Shown: positions 52,367-61,248, counted from the stretch's first letter. The stretch: DNA of 64,000 nt from Streptosporangiales bacterium (GCA_009379955.1 WHST01000018.1:1-64000), one strand, 5' to 3'. Numbers and translations: made by a program. The notes: generated by a model from the letters alone, not told the origin.

Positions 52367-53713
52367 ATGGTCTCGCCTCCTATCGACCCGACCCTCGAGC
52401 CGCGCCTGTCCACCGACAACTCCGCCGCGCTGATGGACCGCGCCCGCAGGAGCATTCCCGGTGGCGTGAACTCGCCCGTCCGGGCGTTCCGCGCCGTGGG
52501 CGGCACGCCGCTGTTCATGGAGTCGGGTGAGGGTGCCTGGATCCTCGACGCCGACACCAACGAGTACGTCGACCTCGTGTGCTCGTGGGGCCCGCTGCTG
52601 CTCGGTCACGCGTACCCGCCGGTGGTCAAGGCGGTGCGCAGAGCGGTCAGCCGCGGCACGTCGTTCGGCACGCCGACCGAGGGGGAGGTGGCGTTGGCCG
52701 AGGAGATCCTGGCGCGTGCCCCGCAGGTCGAACGCGTCCGCCTCGTCAACTCCGGCACCGAGGCGACGATGTCGGCCATCAGGCTCGCCCGTGGGTTCAC
52801 GAGCCGGCCCAGGGTCGTGAAGTTCGCCGGCTGCTACCACGGTCACGTCGACTCGCTCCTCGCCGCGGCGGGCTCCGGCGTCGCGACGCTCGCCCTGCCC
52901 GACTCGCCCGGCGTCACGCCGGCGCAGGCGGCCGACACGATCGTGCTGCCGTACAACGACCTCGAGGCCGTGGAGCGCATGTTCGCCGAACGCGGCGAGG
53001 AGATCGCCTGCGTCATCACCGAGGCGGCCGCGGGCAACATGGGCGTGATCGCCCCGCGCGACGGCTTCAACGAGGGGCTGCGCCGGATCTGCGACGAGTA
53101 CGGCGCGCTGCTCGTCATGGACGAGGTCATGACGGGCTTTCGCGTCACGAGGTCGGGCTGGTATGGCGTCGACGGCGTCGCGGGCGACCTCGTGACGTTC
53201 GGCAAGGTGATGGGCGGCGGGTTCCCCGCGGCGGCGTTCGGCGGCCGGGCCGACGTCATGGCGATGCTCGCACCCGAGGGTCCGGTGTACCAGGCGGGCA
53301 CGCTGTCGGGTAACCCGATCGCGGCCGCCGCCGGTCTCGCGACCCTGCGGGCATGCACCGACGAGGTCTACGCACGCGTCGACGCGACGTCGGCGCGGCT
53401 GCGTCAGCTCGTCCACGAGGCGCTCGACGAGGAGGGCGTCGCCCACCGGATCAGCGCCGCGGGCAACATGTTCAGCGTCTTCTTCACCGACGAGGACGTC
53501 ACCGACTTCGCCGCGGCGAAACGGCAGCAGGCGTACCGGTACTCCGCGTTCTTCCACGAGATGCTCCGTCTCGGGGTCTACCTGCCGCCGAGCGCGTTCG
53601 AGGCGTGGTTCGTCTCGGCCGCGCACGACGAGGAAGCGATCGACAGGATCGCCGCGGCGCTGCCGTACGCTGCGCGCGACGCTCTCATCGCGGAGCCGGA
53701 AGGGGCGCAGTGA
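52367..53713 (+). CDS. hemL: glutamate-1-semialdehyde 2,1-aminomutase
   Basis: HemL converts glutamate-1-semialdehyde to 5-aminolevulinate with PLP. The 448-aa protein has [57 protein letters not shown] and the PLP lysine in [18 protein letters not shown] (about residue 279). ATG 52367 follows GGATGGGGGC. It supplies the product used by HemB (46051). The R2 copy A begins 12 bases after its stop and carries the start of the next gene. Confidence 0.97.
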   Translation: MVSPPIDPTLEPRLSTDNSAALMDRARRSIPGGVNSPVRAFRAVGGTPLFMESGEGAWILDADTNEYVDLVCSWGPLLLGHAYPPVVKAVRRAVSRGTSFGTPTEGEVALAEEILARAPQVERVRLVNSGTEATMSAIRLARGFTSRPRVVKFAGCYHGHVDSLLAAAGSGVATLALPDSPGVTPAQAADTIVLPYNDLEAVERMFAERGEEIACVITEAAAGNMGVIAPRDGFNEGLRRICDEYGALLVMDEVMTGFRVTRSGWYGVDGVAGDLVTFGKVMGGGFPAAAFGGRADVMAMLAPEGPVYQAGTLSGNPIAAAAGLATLRACTDEVYARVDATSARLRQLVHEALDEEGVAHRISAAGNMFSVFFTDEDVTDFAAAKRQQAYRYSAFFHEMLRLGVYLPPSAFEAWFVSAAHDEEAIDRIAAALPYAARDALIAEPEGAQ

Positions 53714-53724
53714 CTCCGTTTCCC

Positions 53725-53813
53725 GGCGGCCTCCGCCGCTCCGCTCCTCGCTCTGTGGTCACGTGGCGCGCAGGAGACGGGGCCGCTGCGATACTCACTT
53801 TGGAGGCCGCCTC
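53725..53813 (+). repeat. R2 intergenic repeat, copy A (supplies SD and start)
   Basis: About 89 bp beginning GCGGCCTCCGCCGCTCCGC, followed by TCCTCGCTCTGTGGTCACGTGG, and ending GCTGCGATACTCACTTTGGA then GGCCGCCTC. Its ends (CGGCCTCC / GGAGGCCG) are inverted repeats of each other. It begins 12 bp after the hemL stop and ends exactly at the TTG of the next gene, so GGAGG at 53802-53806 is that gene's ribosome-binding site. Confidence 0.88.
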
Positions 53814-54464
53814 TTGACAGCCGCCGGCACGCGCACGGTCGTCCACCTGGTCAGGCACGGCGAGGTGCACAACCCCGCCGGCGTGCTGTACGGCCGGCTC
53901 CCCGAGTTCCATCTCTCCGAGGCGGGACGTTCGATGGCCGAGCGCGTGGCCACGTGGTTCGCCGGACGCGCCGTGGGTGCCCTCTACTCCTCACCGCTCG
54001 TCCGCGCACGCGAGACGGCGGCTCCGCTCGCCGACGCGACCGGCATGGACGTCGAGATCGACCTGCGGCTCATCGAGCCGTGGAACCACTTCGAGGGCCT
54101 GACGTTCGGCGTCGGCGACGGCTCGCTGCGGCACCCGCGGCACTGGCCGTACCTGCTCAATCCGCTCCGTCCCTCGTGGGGCGAGCCCTACCGCGAGGTC
54201 GTCGCACGGATGCGCGCGGCCATCGCGCGGGTGCGCACCGAAGCGCGGGGCGGCGAAGCGGTGTGCGTGAGCCACCAGCTGCCGATCGAGGTGACGCGGC
54301 GCGCACTGCAGGGCGACCGGCTGTGGCACCGGCCCGACCGGCGGCAGTGCGGGCTCGCGAGCGTCACGTCGTTGACCTACTTCGACGACCAGCTGGTCTC
54401 GATCGACTACGCCGAACCGGCGACCGACCTGCTCGTCGGACGCCCGGACCAGTTCGGCGCCTGA
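53814..54464 (+). CDS. histidine phosphatase (phosphoglycerate mutase-like)
   Basis: The 216-aa protein has LVRHGEV (about 12-18; RHG with catalytic His), LYSSPLVRARETAAPL with Arg, LRLIEPWNHFEGLTFG with Glu, and VCVSHQLPIEV with the second His, the full phosphohistidine set. TTG start follows GGAGG within R2 copy A; the frame also reads upstream through the repeat to an ATG (53763), but the SD supports TTG 53814. It heads the cytochrome c maturation operon in many actinobacteria; its role there is unclear. Confidence 0.9.
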   Translation: MTAAGTRTVVHLVRHGEVHNPAGVLYGRLPEFHLSEAGRSMAERVATWFAGRAVGALYSSPLVRARETAAPLADATGMDVEIDLRLIEPWNHFEGLTFGVGDGSLRHPRHWPYLLNPLRPSWGEPYREVVARMRAAIARVRTEARGGEAVCVSHQLPIEVTRRALQGDRLWHRPDRRQCGLASVTSLTYFDDQLVSIDYAEPATDLLVGRPDQFGA

Positions 54465-54511
54465 CCACCCCCACCGGGGTCCCCGGCAGCGGTGGCACCG
54501 AGAATGGCCGT

Positions 54512-55099
54512 ATGTCCGTCCGCACCGGTCTCGTCGTCGCGCTCTGCGGCGCCGTGTTCGCCGTCGGCGGGTGCACGACGGCCGGTGGTGTCACGGGATC
54601 GACCGGCTCCGGCGGCGACAACCAGCGGTACATCTCCGGTGACGGTGAGGTACAGGCGGTGCCCGTCGGCGAACGGAAGCCGGCTCCGGTCCTGACCGGC
54701 GAGTCGTTGTCCGGCAAGCGGATCAGCACAGCGTCGTACCGCGGTGACGTCGTCGTCGTGAACTTCTGGGCGTCGTGGTGCGCGCCGTGCCGCTCCGAGG
54801 CGCCGGCGCTGCAGGGCGTCCAGGACGCCACCCGCAAGGACGGCGTGCGCGTCGTCGGCGTGAACTTCAAGGACAACCGCGCCAACGCGAGCGTCTTCGT
54901 GCGGGAGTTCGACCTGACCTACCCGAGCATCTACGACCAGCCGGGGGAGACGGCACTCGCGTTCCGCGGCGAGCTGCCGCCCGCGGCGGTGCCGAGCACG
55001 ATCGTCGTCGACCGCGAGGGCAGGGTGGCGGCGCGCATCATCGGCGAGACCACGTACACGAAGCTGTTGCGGGTCGTCCGGCAGGTGGCCGGTGGTTGA
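54512..55099 (+). CDS. TlpA/ResA-like thioredoxin lipoprotein
   Basis: The 195-aa precursor has a lipobox ending at Cys21 (AVGGCTT) and a Gly/Ser linker. The thioredoxin-like domain (about 55-190) has VNFWASWCAPCRSEAPAL with redox Cys90 and Cys93 and the cis-Pro segment AVPSTIVVDREGRVAARIIG. ResA-type proteins reduce the haem-binding Cys of apocytochrome c on the outer face of the membrane. The gene overlaps ccdA by 8 bp, matching its electron donor. In-frame upstream start codons are not supported. Confidence 0.93.
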   Translation: MSVRTGLVVALCGAVFAVGGCTTAGGVTGSTGSGGDNQRYISGDGEVQAVPVGERKPAPVLTGESLSGKRISTASYRGDVVVVNFWASWCAPCRSEAPALQGVQDATRKDGVRVVGVNFKDNRANASVFVREFDLTYPSIYDQPGETALAFRGELPPAAVPSTIVVDREGRVAARIIGETTYTKLLRVVRQVAGG

Positions 55100-55847
55100 C
55101 TTCCTGGTCCAGGCGGTGACCGGCGGGTCGCTGCTGCTCGCCTTGCCGGTGGCGATGTTCGCCGGCCTCGTCTCGTTCCTCTCGCCGTGCGTGCTGCCGC
55201 TCGCGCCGGGCTACGTGTCGTACGTCACCGGCCTGTCCGGCGCCGACCTCGCGGCAGGCGGTCACCGGGGCAGGACCCTCGCCGGCTCGGCGCTGTTCGT
55301 CGCCGGCTTCAGCGCGGTGGTCGTCAGCGCCGGGGCGCTCTTCGGCGGTGTCGGCTACCTCCTCCAGGAGTACGCCGACCCGATCACTCGCGTGCTCGGC
55401 GTCGTCACGTTCGCGCTCGGCCTCGCGTTCATCGGCATGGTGCCGTGGCTGCAGCGCGACACCCGTCCCGTGCACAGGTGGCCGGCGCACCTGGGCATGG
55501 TCGGGGCGCCGCTGCTCGGCGTGCTGTTCGGCATCGGCTGGACGCCGTGCCTCAGCCCGACGCTCGGAGCGGTGCAGACGCTGGCGTTCAGCGAGGGCAG
55601 CGCGCTTCGCGGTGCGGTGCTCGGCGTCGCCTACTGCGTCGGTCTCGGCCTCCCGTTCCTGTTGGCGGGGGTGGCGTTCCGCCATGCGCTCGGGGCGTTC
55701 GGTCGGCTGCGGCGACTCGGGCCGCTGGTCACCCGCGTCGGCGGCGCCATGCTCATGGTGCTCGGCGTGCTGCTGGTGACGGGTGTGTGGACACAGATGG
55801 TCATGGCGATGCGTGGCTGGGTGTCGGGCTTCCAAACGATTGTGTAG
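55092..55847 (+). CDS. ccdA: cytochrome c biogenesis thiol:disulfide transporter
   Basis: CcdA moves reductant from cytoplasmic thioredoxin to ResA outside. The 251-aa protein has six helices with the two redox Cys in FLSPCVLPLAPGYVSYVTG (Cys33) and GIGWTPCLSPTLGAV (about 155). GTG start overlaps the TlpA gene. Near the end two tandem copies of ACGATTGTGTAG contain the stop codon and a second in-phase TAG, an 18-bp duplication. Confidence 0.94.
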   Translation: MVDFLVQAVTGGSLLLALPVAMFAGLVSFLSPCVLPLAPGYVSYVTGLSGADLAAGGHRGRTLAGSALFVAGFSAVVVSAGALFGGVGYLLQEYADPITRVLGVVTFALGLAFIGMVPWLQRDTRPVHRWPAHLGMVGAPLLGVLFGIGWTPCLSPTLGAVQTLAFSEGSALRGAVLGVAYCVGLGLPFLLAGVAFRHALGAFGRLRRLGPLVTRVGGAMLMVLGVLLVTGVWTQMVMAMRGWVSGFQTIV

Positions 55848-55871
55848 AGGCAGACGATTGTGTAGGGGCAG
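55836..55871 (+). repeat. 18-bp tandem duplication at the ccdA stop
   Basis: ACGATTGTGTAGAGGCAG (55836-55853) is repeated as ACGATTGTGTAGGGGCAG (55854-55871), one base different. The first copy includes the ccdA stop codon; the second extends the leader of resB. A recent slip-type duplication is likely. Confidence 0.8.
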
Positions 55872-55883
55872 AAGTGGGAGCGG

Positions 55884-57548
55884 ATGACGCGTAGCGAGGC
55901 GGTCGAGTCCGAGCAGGCGGTCGACGACGCCGTCGTCGAGCCCGGGGACGAGCTCGGCACCAAGCCGGTCGAGCCCGCGGCGCTGCGACCGCGTGGCATC
56001 GGCGTCCGCGGCTCGCTGCGCTGGGGCTGGCGTCAGCTCACGTCGATGCGCACCGCCCTGGTGCTGCTCTTCCTGCTCGCCCTCGCCGCGATCCCCGGAT
56101 CGCTGCTGCCCCAGCGGGCGGTGAACGAGGGCGGTGTCGCGCAGTACTTCGTGGAGCACCCGAAGCTCGCGCCCGTCCTCGACGCCATGTCCGGCTTCGA
56201 CGTCTTCGCCGCACCCTGGTTCGCGGCGATCTACCTGCTGCTGTTCGTCTCGCTGGTCGGCTGCATCATCCCGCGTACGAAGGCGCACCTCGCGCAGATG
56301 CGCGCGCGACCGCCGGCCGCACCTCGCAACCTCGGCCGGCTGCCGCACAGCGACGGCTTCGAGGTCGACGCGACGCCAGGTGAGGCGATGCGCGCCGCGG
56401 AGGAGCTGCTGCGGTCCAAGCGCTTCCGGGTCGACGCGTCGGACGGCGACCGCCCCTCGGTCGCGGCAGAGAAGGGGTTCCTGCGCGAGACCGGCAACCT
56501 CACGTTCCACGTCGCGCTGCTCGTGCTGCTCGTGGCCGTGGCGCTCGGCTCGCTGTTCGGCTACCGCGGCAACGTCCTCGTGACCGAGGGCGACGGGTTC
56601 GCCAACACGGTGATCTCCTACGACTCGCTGCAGCGCGGCCGGCTGTTCGCCGACGACCGGATGGCGCCGTTCACCGTGACGCTCGAGGACTTCAAGGCGA
56701 CCTATGTCGCCCGCGGCGAGGAACGTGGGACGCCGGAGACGTTCGACGCCCGGCTCAGGTACCGCGAGGAGCCCGGCGGGCCGAGCCGGCCGTACGACCT
56801 GCGGGTCAACGCGCCGCTCGAGGTCGGCGGGAGCAAGGTCTACCTGCTCGGCCACGGCTACTCGCCACAGCTCACCATCCGCGACGCGAAGGGCGAGGTG
56901 ACCTACGCCGGCGCCGTGCCGTTCGTCCCGCAGGACACCCGCACCTACGCGTCGCAGGGCGTGGTCAAGGTGCCGGCGACCGACCCCCAGCAGGGCTACC
57001 AGATGTACTTCCTGCCCACCTTCGCGATGAGCAAGTCGCGGGGCCCGACGTCCGCGTTCCCCGCGCCGCTCGATCCCGTGCTGCTGCTCGTCGCGTACGA
57101 GGGCGACCTCGGCCTCGACCGGGGCACCTCCCAGTCGGTCTTCGCGCTCGACACGAGCAAGATGACGCAGGTACGCCTGCCGCAGGGCAAGCAGCTGCTG
57201 CGTCCCGGCGACAAGGTGGAGCTGCCCCGCGGGCGCGGCAGCGTCGAGTTCTCCGGGCTGCGCGAGTACGCCGCCCTGCAGGTCAACCACGATCCCGGTC
57301 AGCTGCTGGCGCTGGTCAGCGCGGCGGTCGCGATCGGCTCCCTGTTGCTGTCGCTGTTCGTGCGGCGCCGGCGGGTGTGGGCACGCGCGAGCGACGACGG
57401 CGCGGGGCGTACCGTGGTCGAGCTGGGCGGCCTGACCCGAAGTGACGGCGTCGGCGGGTTCGCCACCGAGTTCAGGGATCTGGTCGAGGCGTTGCGAGCG
57501 GAGCTGCCCGCGCGCGACAAGCGGACCGACGAGGGAGCCGACACATGA
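55884..57548 (+). CDS. resB: cytochrome c biogenesis protein ResB
   Basis: ResB (Ccs1) works with CcsB to carry and attach haem to apocytochrome c. The 554-aa protein has an acidic N-terminal tail, then helices at about 56-78, 112-132 and 205-225. A large extracytoplasmic domain (about 230-490; GYRGNVLVTEGDGFANTVISYDSL, YDLRVNAPLEVGGSKVYLLGHGY) is followed by a final helix (about 470-495, LLALVSAAVAIGSLLLSLFV) and a basic cytoplasmic end. ATG follows GGGAGCGG. R2 copy B begins 12 bp after its stop. Confidence 0.92.
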   Translation: MTRSEAVESEQAVDDAVVEPGDELGTKPVEPAALRPRGIGVRGSLRWGWRQLTSMRTALVLLFLLALAAIPGSLLPQRAVNEGGVAQYFVEHPKLAPVLDAMSGFDVFAAPWFAAIYLLLFVSLVGCIIPRTKAHLAQMRARPPAAPRNLGRLPHSDGFEVDATPGEAMRAAEELLRSKRFRVDASDGDRPSVAAEKGFLRETGNLTFHVALLVLLVAVALGSLFGYRGNVLVTEGDGFANTVISYDSLQRGRLFADDRMAPFTVTLEDFKATYVARGEERGTPETFDARLRYREEPGGPSRPYDLRVNAPLEVGGSKVYLLGHGYSPQLTIRDAKGEVTYAGAVPFVPQDTRTYASQGVVKVPATDPQQGYQMYFLPTFAMSKSRGPTSAFPAPLDPVLLLVAYEGDLGLDRGTSQSVFALDTSKMTQVRLPQGKQLLRPGDKVELPRGRGSVEFSGLREYAALQVNHDPGQLLALVSAAVAIGSLLLSLFVRRRRVWARASDDGAGRTVVELGGLTRSDGVGGFATEFRDLVEALRAELPARDKRTDEGADT

Positions 57549-57560
57549 CTGAGTACTCCG

Positions 57561-57654
57561 CCGGCCTCCGCCGCTCCGCTCCTCGCTCACTGACGCGTGG
57601 CGTCGAGGGTGCGGGTTCCGTTCTCGCTGCGATGCTCACTCTGGAGGCCGGCTC
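57561..57654 (+). repeat. R2 intergenic repeat, copy B (supplies SD and start)
   Basis: About 94 bp, starting CCGGCCTCCGCCGCTCCGCT and ending TCGCTGCGATGCTCACTCTG, then GAGGCCGGCTC. The middle differs from copy A (TGACGCGTGGCGTCGAGGG). It ends at the ATG of ccsB, with GGAGG at 57643-57647 serving as its ribosome-binding site. As in copy A it starts 12 bp after the previous stop codon. Confidence 0.88.
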
Positions 57655-58644
57655 ATGACGATGACGGGTTACGCCAACCTGTCCAACCTGCTGATGAACG
57701 TCGCGATCGTGGGCTACTCCATCGCGATGCTCGTCTACGCGATGGAGATGCTCACCGCACGCGTCGTCGTCGCGAAGCGCGCCCCGGAGCGGAAGCCGGC
57801 GCTCGTGGGCGCCGGCGCGGCGGGCGCCGACGACAGCGACGAGCCGGACACCGCGCCCGCCACCACGGGCGAGGGTCCGGGGGCGCGCTCGCTGTTCCTC
57901 GGCCGCGCGGCGGTGGTGGTCACGGTCGTGGCGTGGGCGGCGCACCTCGCGCAGATCGTCACCCGCGGGGTCGCGGCCGACCGTTGGCCGTGGGGCAACA
58001 TGTACGAGTTCACCTCGACGATCTGCTTCGCGGCGGTCACCGCGTTCCTGCTGATCCTGCTCAAGCAGAACATCCGCTTCCTCGGCCTCTACCTCCTCGT
58101 GCCCGTCGTGCTCGGCCTCGGCCTCAACGGCGCCCTGCTCTACAAGTCCGCCGGACCGCTCGTGCCGGCGCTCGACTCGTACTGGATCGCGATCCACGTG
58201 ACGGCGGCGACCGTGGCGATCGGTCTGTTCGCCGTCGCGACGGTCGCCTCCGTGCTCTACCTGCTCGCCGAGCGGCACCGGGGCAGGCTCGCCCGCGGCC
58301 TGCCGACAGAGTCGGCAGGCCTGATCCGCCGGCTGCCGGCGCCTGAGGTGCTCGACAAGCTGGCGTACCGCGTGGTCGCCGTGTCGTTCCCGTTGTGGAC
58401 GTTCGGCATCGTCGGCGGTGCGATCTGGGCGGAAGCCGCCTGGGGTCGCTACTGGGGCTGGGACCCCAAGGAGACCTGGAGCTTCATCATCTGGGTGATC
58501 TATGCCGGATACCTGCACGCGCGGGTGACGGCGGGGTGGCGCGGTCGCCGCGCGGCGATCATCGCGATCGTCGCGTTCGCGGCGATCTGCGTGAACTACT
58601 TCGTGGTGAACATCTGGATCGTCGGCCTGCACTCGTACGCCTGA
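57655..58644 (+). CDS. ccsB: cytochrome c biogenesis protein CcsB/ResC
   Basis: CcsB (ResC) is the haem-delivery partner of ResB. The 329-aa protein has eight hydrophobic helices and the WWD haem motif WGRYWGWDPKETWSFIIWVIYAGYLHARV (about 264-292) in a loop. NMYEFTSTICFAAVTAFL is a second conserved block and TVAIGLFAVATVASVLYL a third; external histidines in AIHVTAAT and in AGYLHARV are the haem ligands of the family. ATG sits 7 bases after GGAGG within R2 copy B. A terminator-like hairpin follows. Confidence 0.95.
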   Translation: MTMTGYANLSNLLMNVAIVGYSIAMLVYAMEMLTARVVVAKRAPERKPALVGAGAAGADDSDEPDTAPATTGEGPGARSLFLGRAAVVVTVVAWAAHLAQIVTRGVAADRWPWGNMYEFTSTICFAAVTAFLLILLKQNIRFLGLYLLVPVVLGLGLNGALLYKSAGPLVPALDSYWIAIHVTAATVAIGLFAVATVASVLYLLAERHRGRLARGLPTESAGLIRRLPAPEVLDKLAYRVVAVSFPLWTFGIVGGAIWAEAAWGRYWGWDPKETWSFIIWVIYAGYLHARVTAGWRGRRAAIIAIVAFAAICVNYFVVNIWIVGLHSYA

Positions 58645-58669
58645 GAAGTTCCTCGGCGCAGGAACGACG

Positions 58670-58688
58670 AGCCTCCGAGCGGAGGCGC
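58670..58688. terminator. small hairpin between ccsB and bldC
   Basis: GCCTCC pairs with GGAGGC around GAGC (58671-58686). Convergent genes flank it. Confidence 0.45.
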
Positions 58689-58724
58689 TCCCCCTTCGAC
58701 GGATCCCTCGTCGAGTCGGGTCTG

Positions 58725-58937
58725 TCAGCTCGCTACGCGCGCCGAGACCTGGTGCACGTCGGCGTTGCCGTCGAGCAGGGCGCGCACGTACTTCTCGGAG
58801 AAGCGGCGGTGACCGCCTGGCGTGCGGATGCTCTCCAACCGACCGGACAGCGCCCATCGGGTGACGGTGCGCGGATCGACGCGGAACAGGTCCGCGACCT
58901 CCGTGGCGGTGAGCAACCGGTGTTCTTCTGGGTTCAC
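58725..58937 (-). CDS. bldC: BldC-type developmental regulator
   Basis: The 70-aa protein is the MerR-like winged HTH LLTATEVADLFRVDPRTVTRWALSGRLESIRTPGGHRRFSEKYVRALL, close to Streptomyces BldC (RVDPKTVTRWAKAGKL...RTLGGHRRY). BldC binds tandem direct repeats cooperatively and delays entry into development. GTG 58937 follows AAGGGA; a longer frame (to 59036) has no site. It converges on ccsB, the neighbour also found in Streptomyces as I recall. Confidence 0.9.
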   Translation of the reverse strand: MNPEEHRLLTATEVADLFRVDPRTVTRWALSGRLESIRTPGGHRRFSEKYVRALLDGNADVHQVSARVAS

Positions 58938-59187
58938 TTCGCGTCCCTTCCCATCCCCCCGGACACGGCACCTCAATACTGCGTGAATGATGCCAGTCTG
59001 CTGCACACGACGATCGAAGACATAGCAGTCAGCCAATTGCAGTCACGACTATGACGCTGCGTGCGGGGCGCTCCGCAAGATGCGCACGTACCGTGATGTC
59101 GCGAGACGGTCAGTGCGTCCGTACCTGTCCGTCACGCGGTCGGTAGCCTGCGTCGACGGGTCGTGGAATCGAAGGTCGAGGTGAGGG

Positions 59188-59664
59188 ATGGCTGAGGCTC
59201 TCGACGCGACGGACGTGCGCCTCGTCGAGGCGTTGCGTGCCGACGGTCGTGCGTCGTACGCCCAGCTGGGTCGGCTCGTGGGCCTGTCCGGGCCGGGCGT
59301 GCAGGACCGGCTGCGGCGGCTGGAGGAGCGCGGCGTGCTCACCGGCTACGGCGCCTTCGTCGACCCCGTCGCCGTGGGACTCGGCGTCAGCGCCCTCGTC
59401 GGCATCCACCTGTCCGACTCCGCCGACCAGGCGGTCGTCGACCGGTGCCTCGAGGCCGTCGCGGAGATCGAGCACTGCTGGTTCGTCGCGGGCGACGAGT
59501 CGTTCGTGGTCGTGGTCCGCTGCGCCGACGTCGACGCGCTGGAGAAGACGATCTGGCTCATCCGCGGCATCGAGGGCGTCTCGCGCACGATGACCAACGT
59601 CGTGCTGTCCACCCGCTGGGAGAACCGCCCCGTCCCCCTCGCCCCTCCGGAGGACGACGACTGA
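59188..59664 (+). CDS. Lrp/AsnC-family regulator
   Basis: The 158-aa protein has an N-terminal HTH (about 6-50; LDATDVRLVEALRADGRASYAQLGRLVGLSGPGVQDRLRRLEERGV) and a RAM ligand-binding domain (about 65-145; VGIHLSDSADQAVVDRCLEAVAEIEHCWFVAGDESFVVVVRCADV). It lies upstream of the threonine dehydratase-like gene by 32 bp in the same direction, so an amino-acid ligand related to that enzyme is likely. Confidence 0.92.
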   Translation: MAEALDATDVRLVEALRADGRASYAQLGRLVGLSGPGVQDRLRRLEERGVLTGYGAFVDPVAVGLGVSALVGIHLSDSADQAVVDRCLEAVAEIEHCWFVAGDESFVVVVRCADVDALEKTIWLIRGIEGVSRTMTNVVLSTRWENRPVPLAPPEDDD

Positions 59665-59695
59665 CCTCGGCCCGGCGCGTGGCTAGGGTGACCGT

Positions 59696-60655
59696 GTGTC
59701 CGATCTCGTTTCGCTCGACGACGTCCGTGCCGCCGCCGAACGCATCCGCGGCGCCGTCGTCCGCACCCCGCTCGTCCGCGCCTCGGGTGACCCGCGCGCG
59801 CTCGCGCTGAAGCCGGAGTCGCTCCAGCCGACGGGGGCGTTCAAGGCGCGCGGCGCCGTCAACGCCCTCGCCTCGATCCCGGCGGAGCGCCGCGGGGCCG
59901 GCGTGGTGACCCACTCCAGTGGCAACCATGGGCGGGCGCTCGCGTGGGCGGCGCAGGCGTTCGGCGTCCCCGCCGTGGTGGTCTGTCCCGAGGACGCTCC
60001 CGCGGTCAAGGTCGAGGGCATGCGCGCGGTCGGCGCCGAGGTCGTGCTCGTGGCCCCCGCCGACCGGCACGTGACCGCCGATCGGCTCGCGGCCGAGCGT
60101 GGCGCGACCCTCGTCCCTCCGTACGACGACATCCGGGTGATCGCCGGCCAGGGCACGATCGGCCTCGAGATCGCCGAGGACCTGCCCGACGTGGCGACCG
60201 TCCTGGTGCCCATCGGCGGCGGCGGGCTGATCTCGGGCGTCTCCCTGGCACTCGCCGAGCTGTGTCCGGGCGCGCGGGTGATCGGCGTCGAGCCCGAGCT
60301 CGCCGCCGACGCCGCGGAGAGCGTCGCGACCGGTCGGCGGGTGACCTGGGACGCCGACGCGGTGCGGCGTACCGTCGCCGACGGCGTCCGCCTGCCGGTC
60401 GTCGGCGAGCTCACCTGGGAGCACATCCGCAGGTACGTCCACGAGGTCGTCACCGTCTCCGAGGACGAGATCACGTCGGCGATGCGCGAGCTCGCGCTGA
60501 CCTACCGCGTCGTCGCCGAGCCGAGCGGCGCCGTCGCGCCCGCCGCGGCTCTCTTCCATGCCGCGGAGCTGCCGCCAGGCCCCGTCGTCGCCGTCGTCAG
60601 CGGCGGCAACGTCGACCCCGCACTGCTCGCGCGGGTCCTCCGTCCCGAGGTGTGA
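59696..60655 (+). CDS. PLP-dependent threonine/serine dehydratase-like enzyme
   Basis: The 319-aa fold-type II enzyme has the PLP lysine K50 in PTGAFKARGA, the asparagine loop THSSGNHGRALAWAA (72-86), the phosphate-binding glycine loop PIGGGGLISG and a C-terminal SGGN. It lacks the ACT-like regulatory domain of biosynthetic IlvA. The usual SFKxRGA sequence is AFKARGA here. It may deaminate threonine or serine, or racemise serine. The gene follows the Lrp regulator, which may control it. Start at GTG 59696 or 59694. Confidence 0.9.
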   Translation: MSDLVSLDDVRAAAERIRGAVVRTPLVRASGDPRALALKPESLQPTGAFKARGAVNALASIPAERRGAGVVTHSSGNHGRALAWAAQAFGVPAVVVCPEDAPAVKVEGMRAVGAEVVLVAPADRHVTADRLAAERGATLVPPYDDIRVIAGQGTIGLEIAEDLPDVATVLVPIGGGGLISGVSLALAELCPGARVIGVEPELAADAAESVATGRRVTWDADAVRRTVADGVRLPVVGELTWEHIRRYVHEVVTVSEDEITSAMRELALTYRVVAEPSGAVAPAAALFHAAELPPGPVVAVVSGGNVDPALLARVLRPEV

Positions 60656-60774
60656 GACGTCCGGGCCAACGGCTACCTACCTAACGTGACCCGGCGGCTG
60701 CCGAACCGTAACCAAACCCGGCTTAGCTTGCAGGAGTCGGCACGGGGCGCTCGGGGCAGGTAAGGGAGTGCTTG

Positions 60775-61248
60775 GTGATACGAATCCGGACCTGGTGGCA
60801 GGCCATGCTGCTCGGGCTCATGCTGGGGGCGGTCCTGGGCGCGCTGTACGGCCTGATGCTGTCGTTCCTGCCCGCGATGTCGGGGATGGCGTGGTACGGC
60901 TCGCCCACGTTGGGGGAGTCGATGCTCACCGGCGCGGCGATCGGGCTCTGTTACGGCGGCGCCGCGGGTCTCGCCGGCGCCATCACCCTCGCGGTCGACG
61001 CTCGCCTGGCCCGTGACGCGAAGGCACGCACGAGGTTCGCCGTCCGCGCCGCCGCCGCCGTGGCCGCCGCGATCGGCGTCGTGGTGGCGTTCCTGCTGAT
61101 CGCGATCGTGGCGGAGCTGGCGCGGCGGGCCCTGGACATGTCTGACCTCAGCCTGCTGGTCCTCGTCGGCGTGCCGGCCCTGCTGGCGGCACTCGTCGCC
61201 GCGGTCGTCGCGCAGTTCGTGTTCTCGCCGGTCACCCAGGGGGCCTGA
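60775..61248 (+). CDS. four-helix membrane protein
   Basis: The 157-aa protein has hydrophobic segments at about 8-30, 48-75, 85-112 and 125-148 (LLGLMLGAVLGALYGLML, MLTGAAIGLCYGGAAGLAGAITL, AAAVAAAIGVVVAFLLIAIV, LSLLVLVGVPALLAALVAAVV). The start was placed at GTG 60775, preceded by AAGGGAG; a TTG immediately upstream is possible. No family recognised. Loop charges suggest the N-terminus is inside. Confidence 0.6.
   Translation: MIRIRTWWQAMLLGLMLGAVLGALYGLMLSFLPAMSGMAWYGSPTLGESMLTGAAIGLCYGGAAGLAGAITLAVDARLARDAKARTRFAVRAAAAVAAAIGVVVAFLLIAIVAELARRALDMSDLSLLVLVGVPALLAALVAAVVAQFVFSPVTQGA

Noticed and set aside
50177-53626. Minus-strand frame of 1149 codons covering the transglycosylase and running antisense to hemL
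   Set aside because: The part beyond 52132 is antisense to hemL, with its codon positions complementary to the real gene; signal peptide and RBS place the start at 52132.
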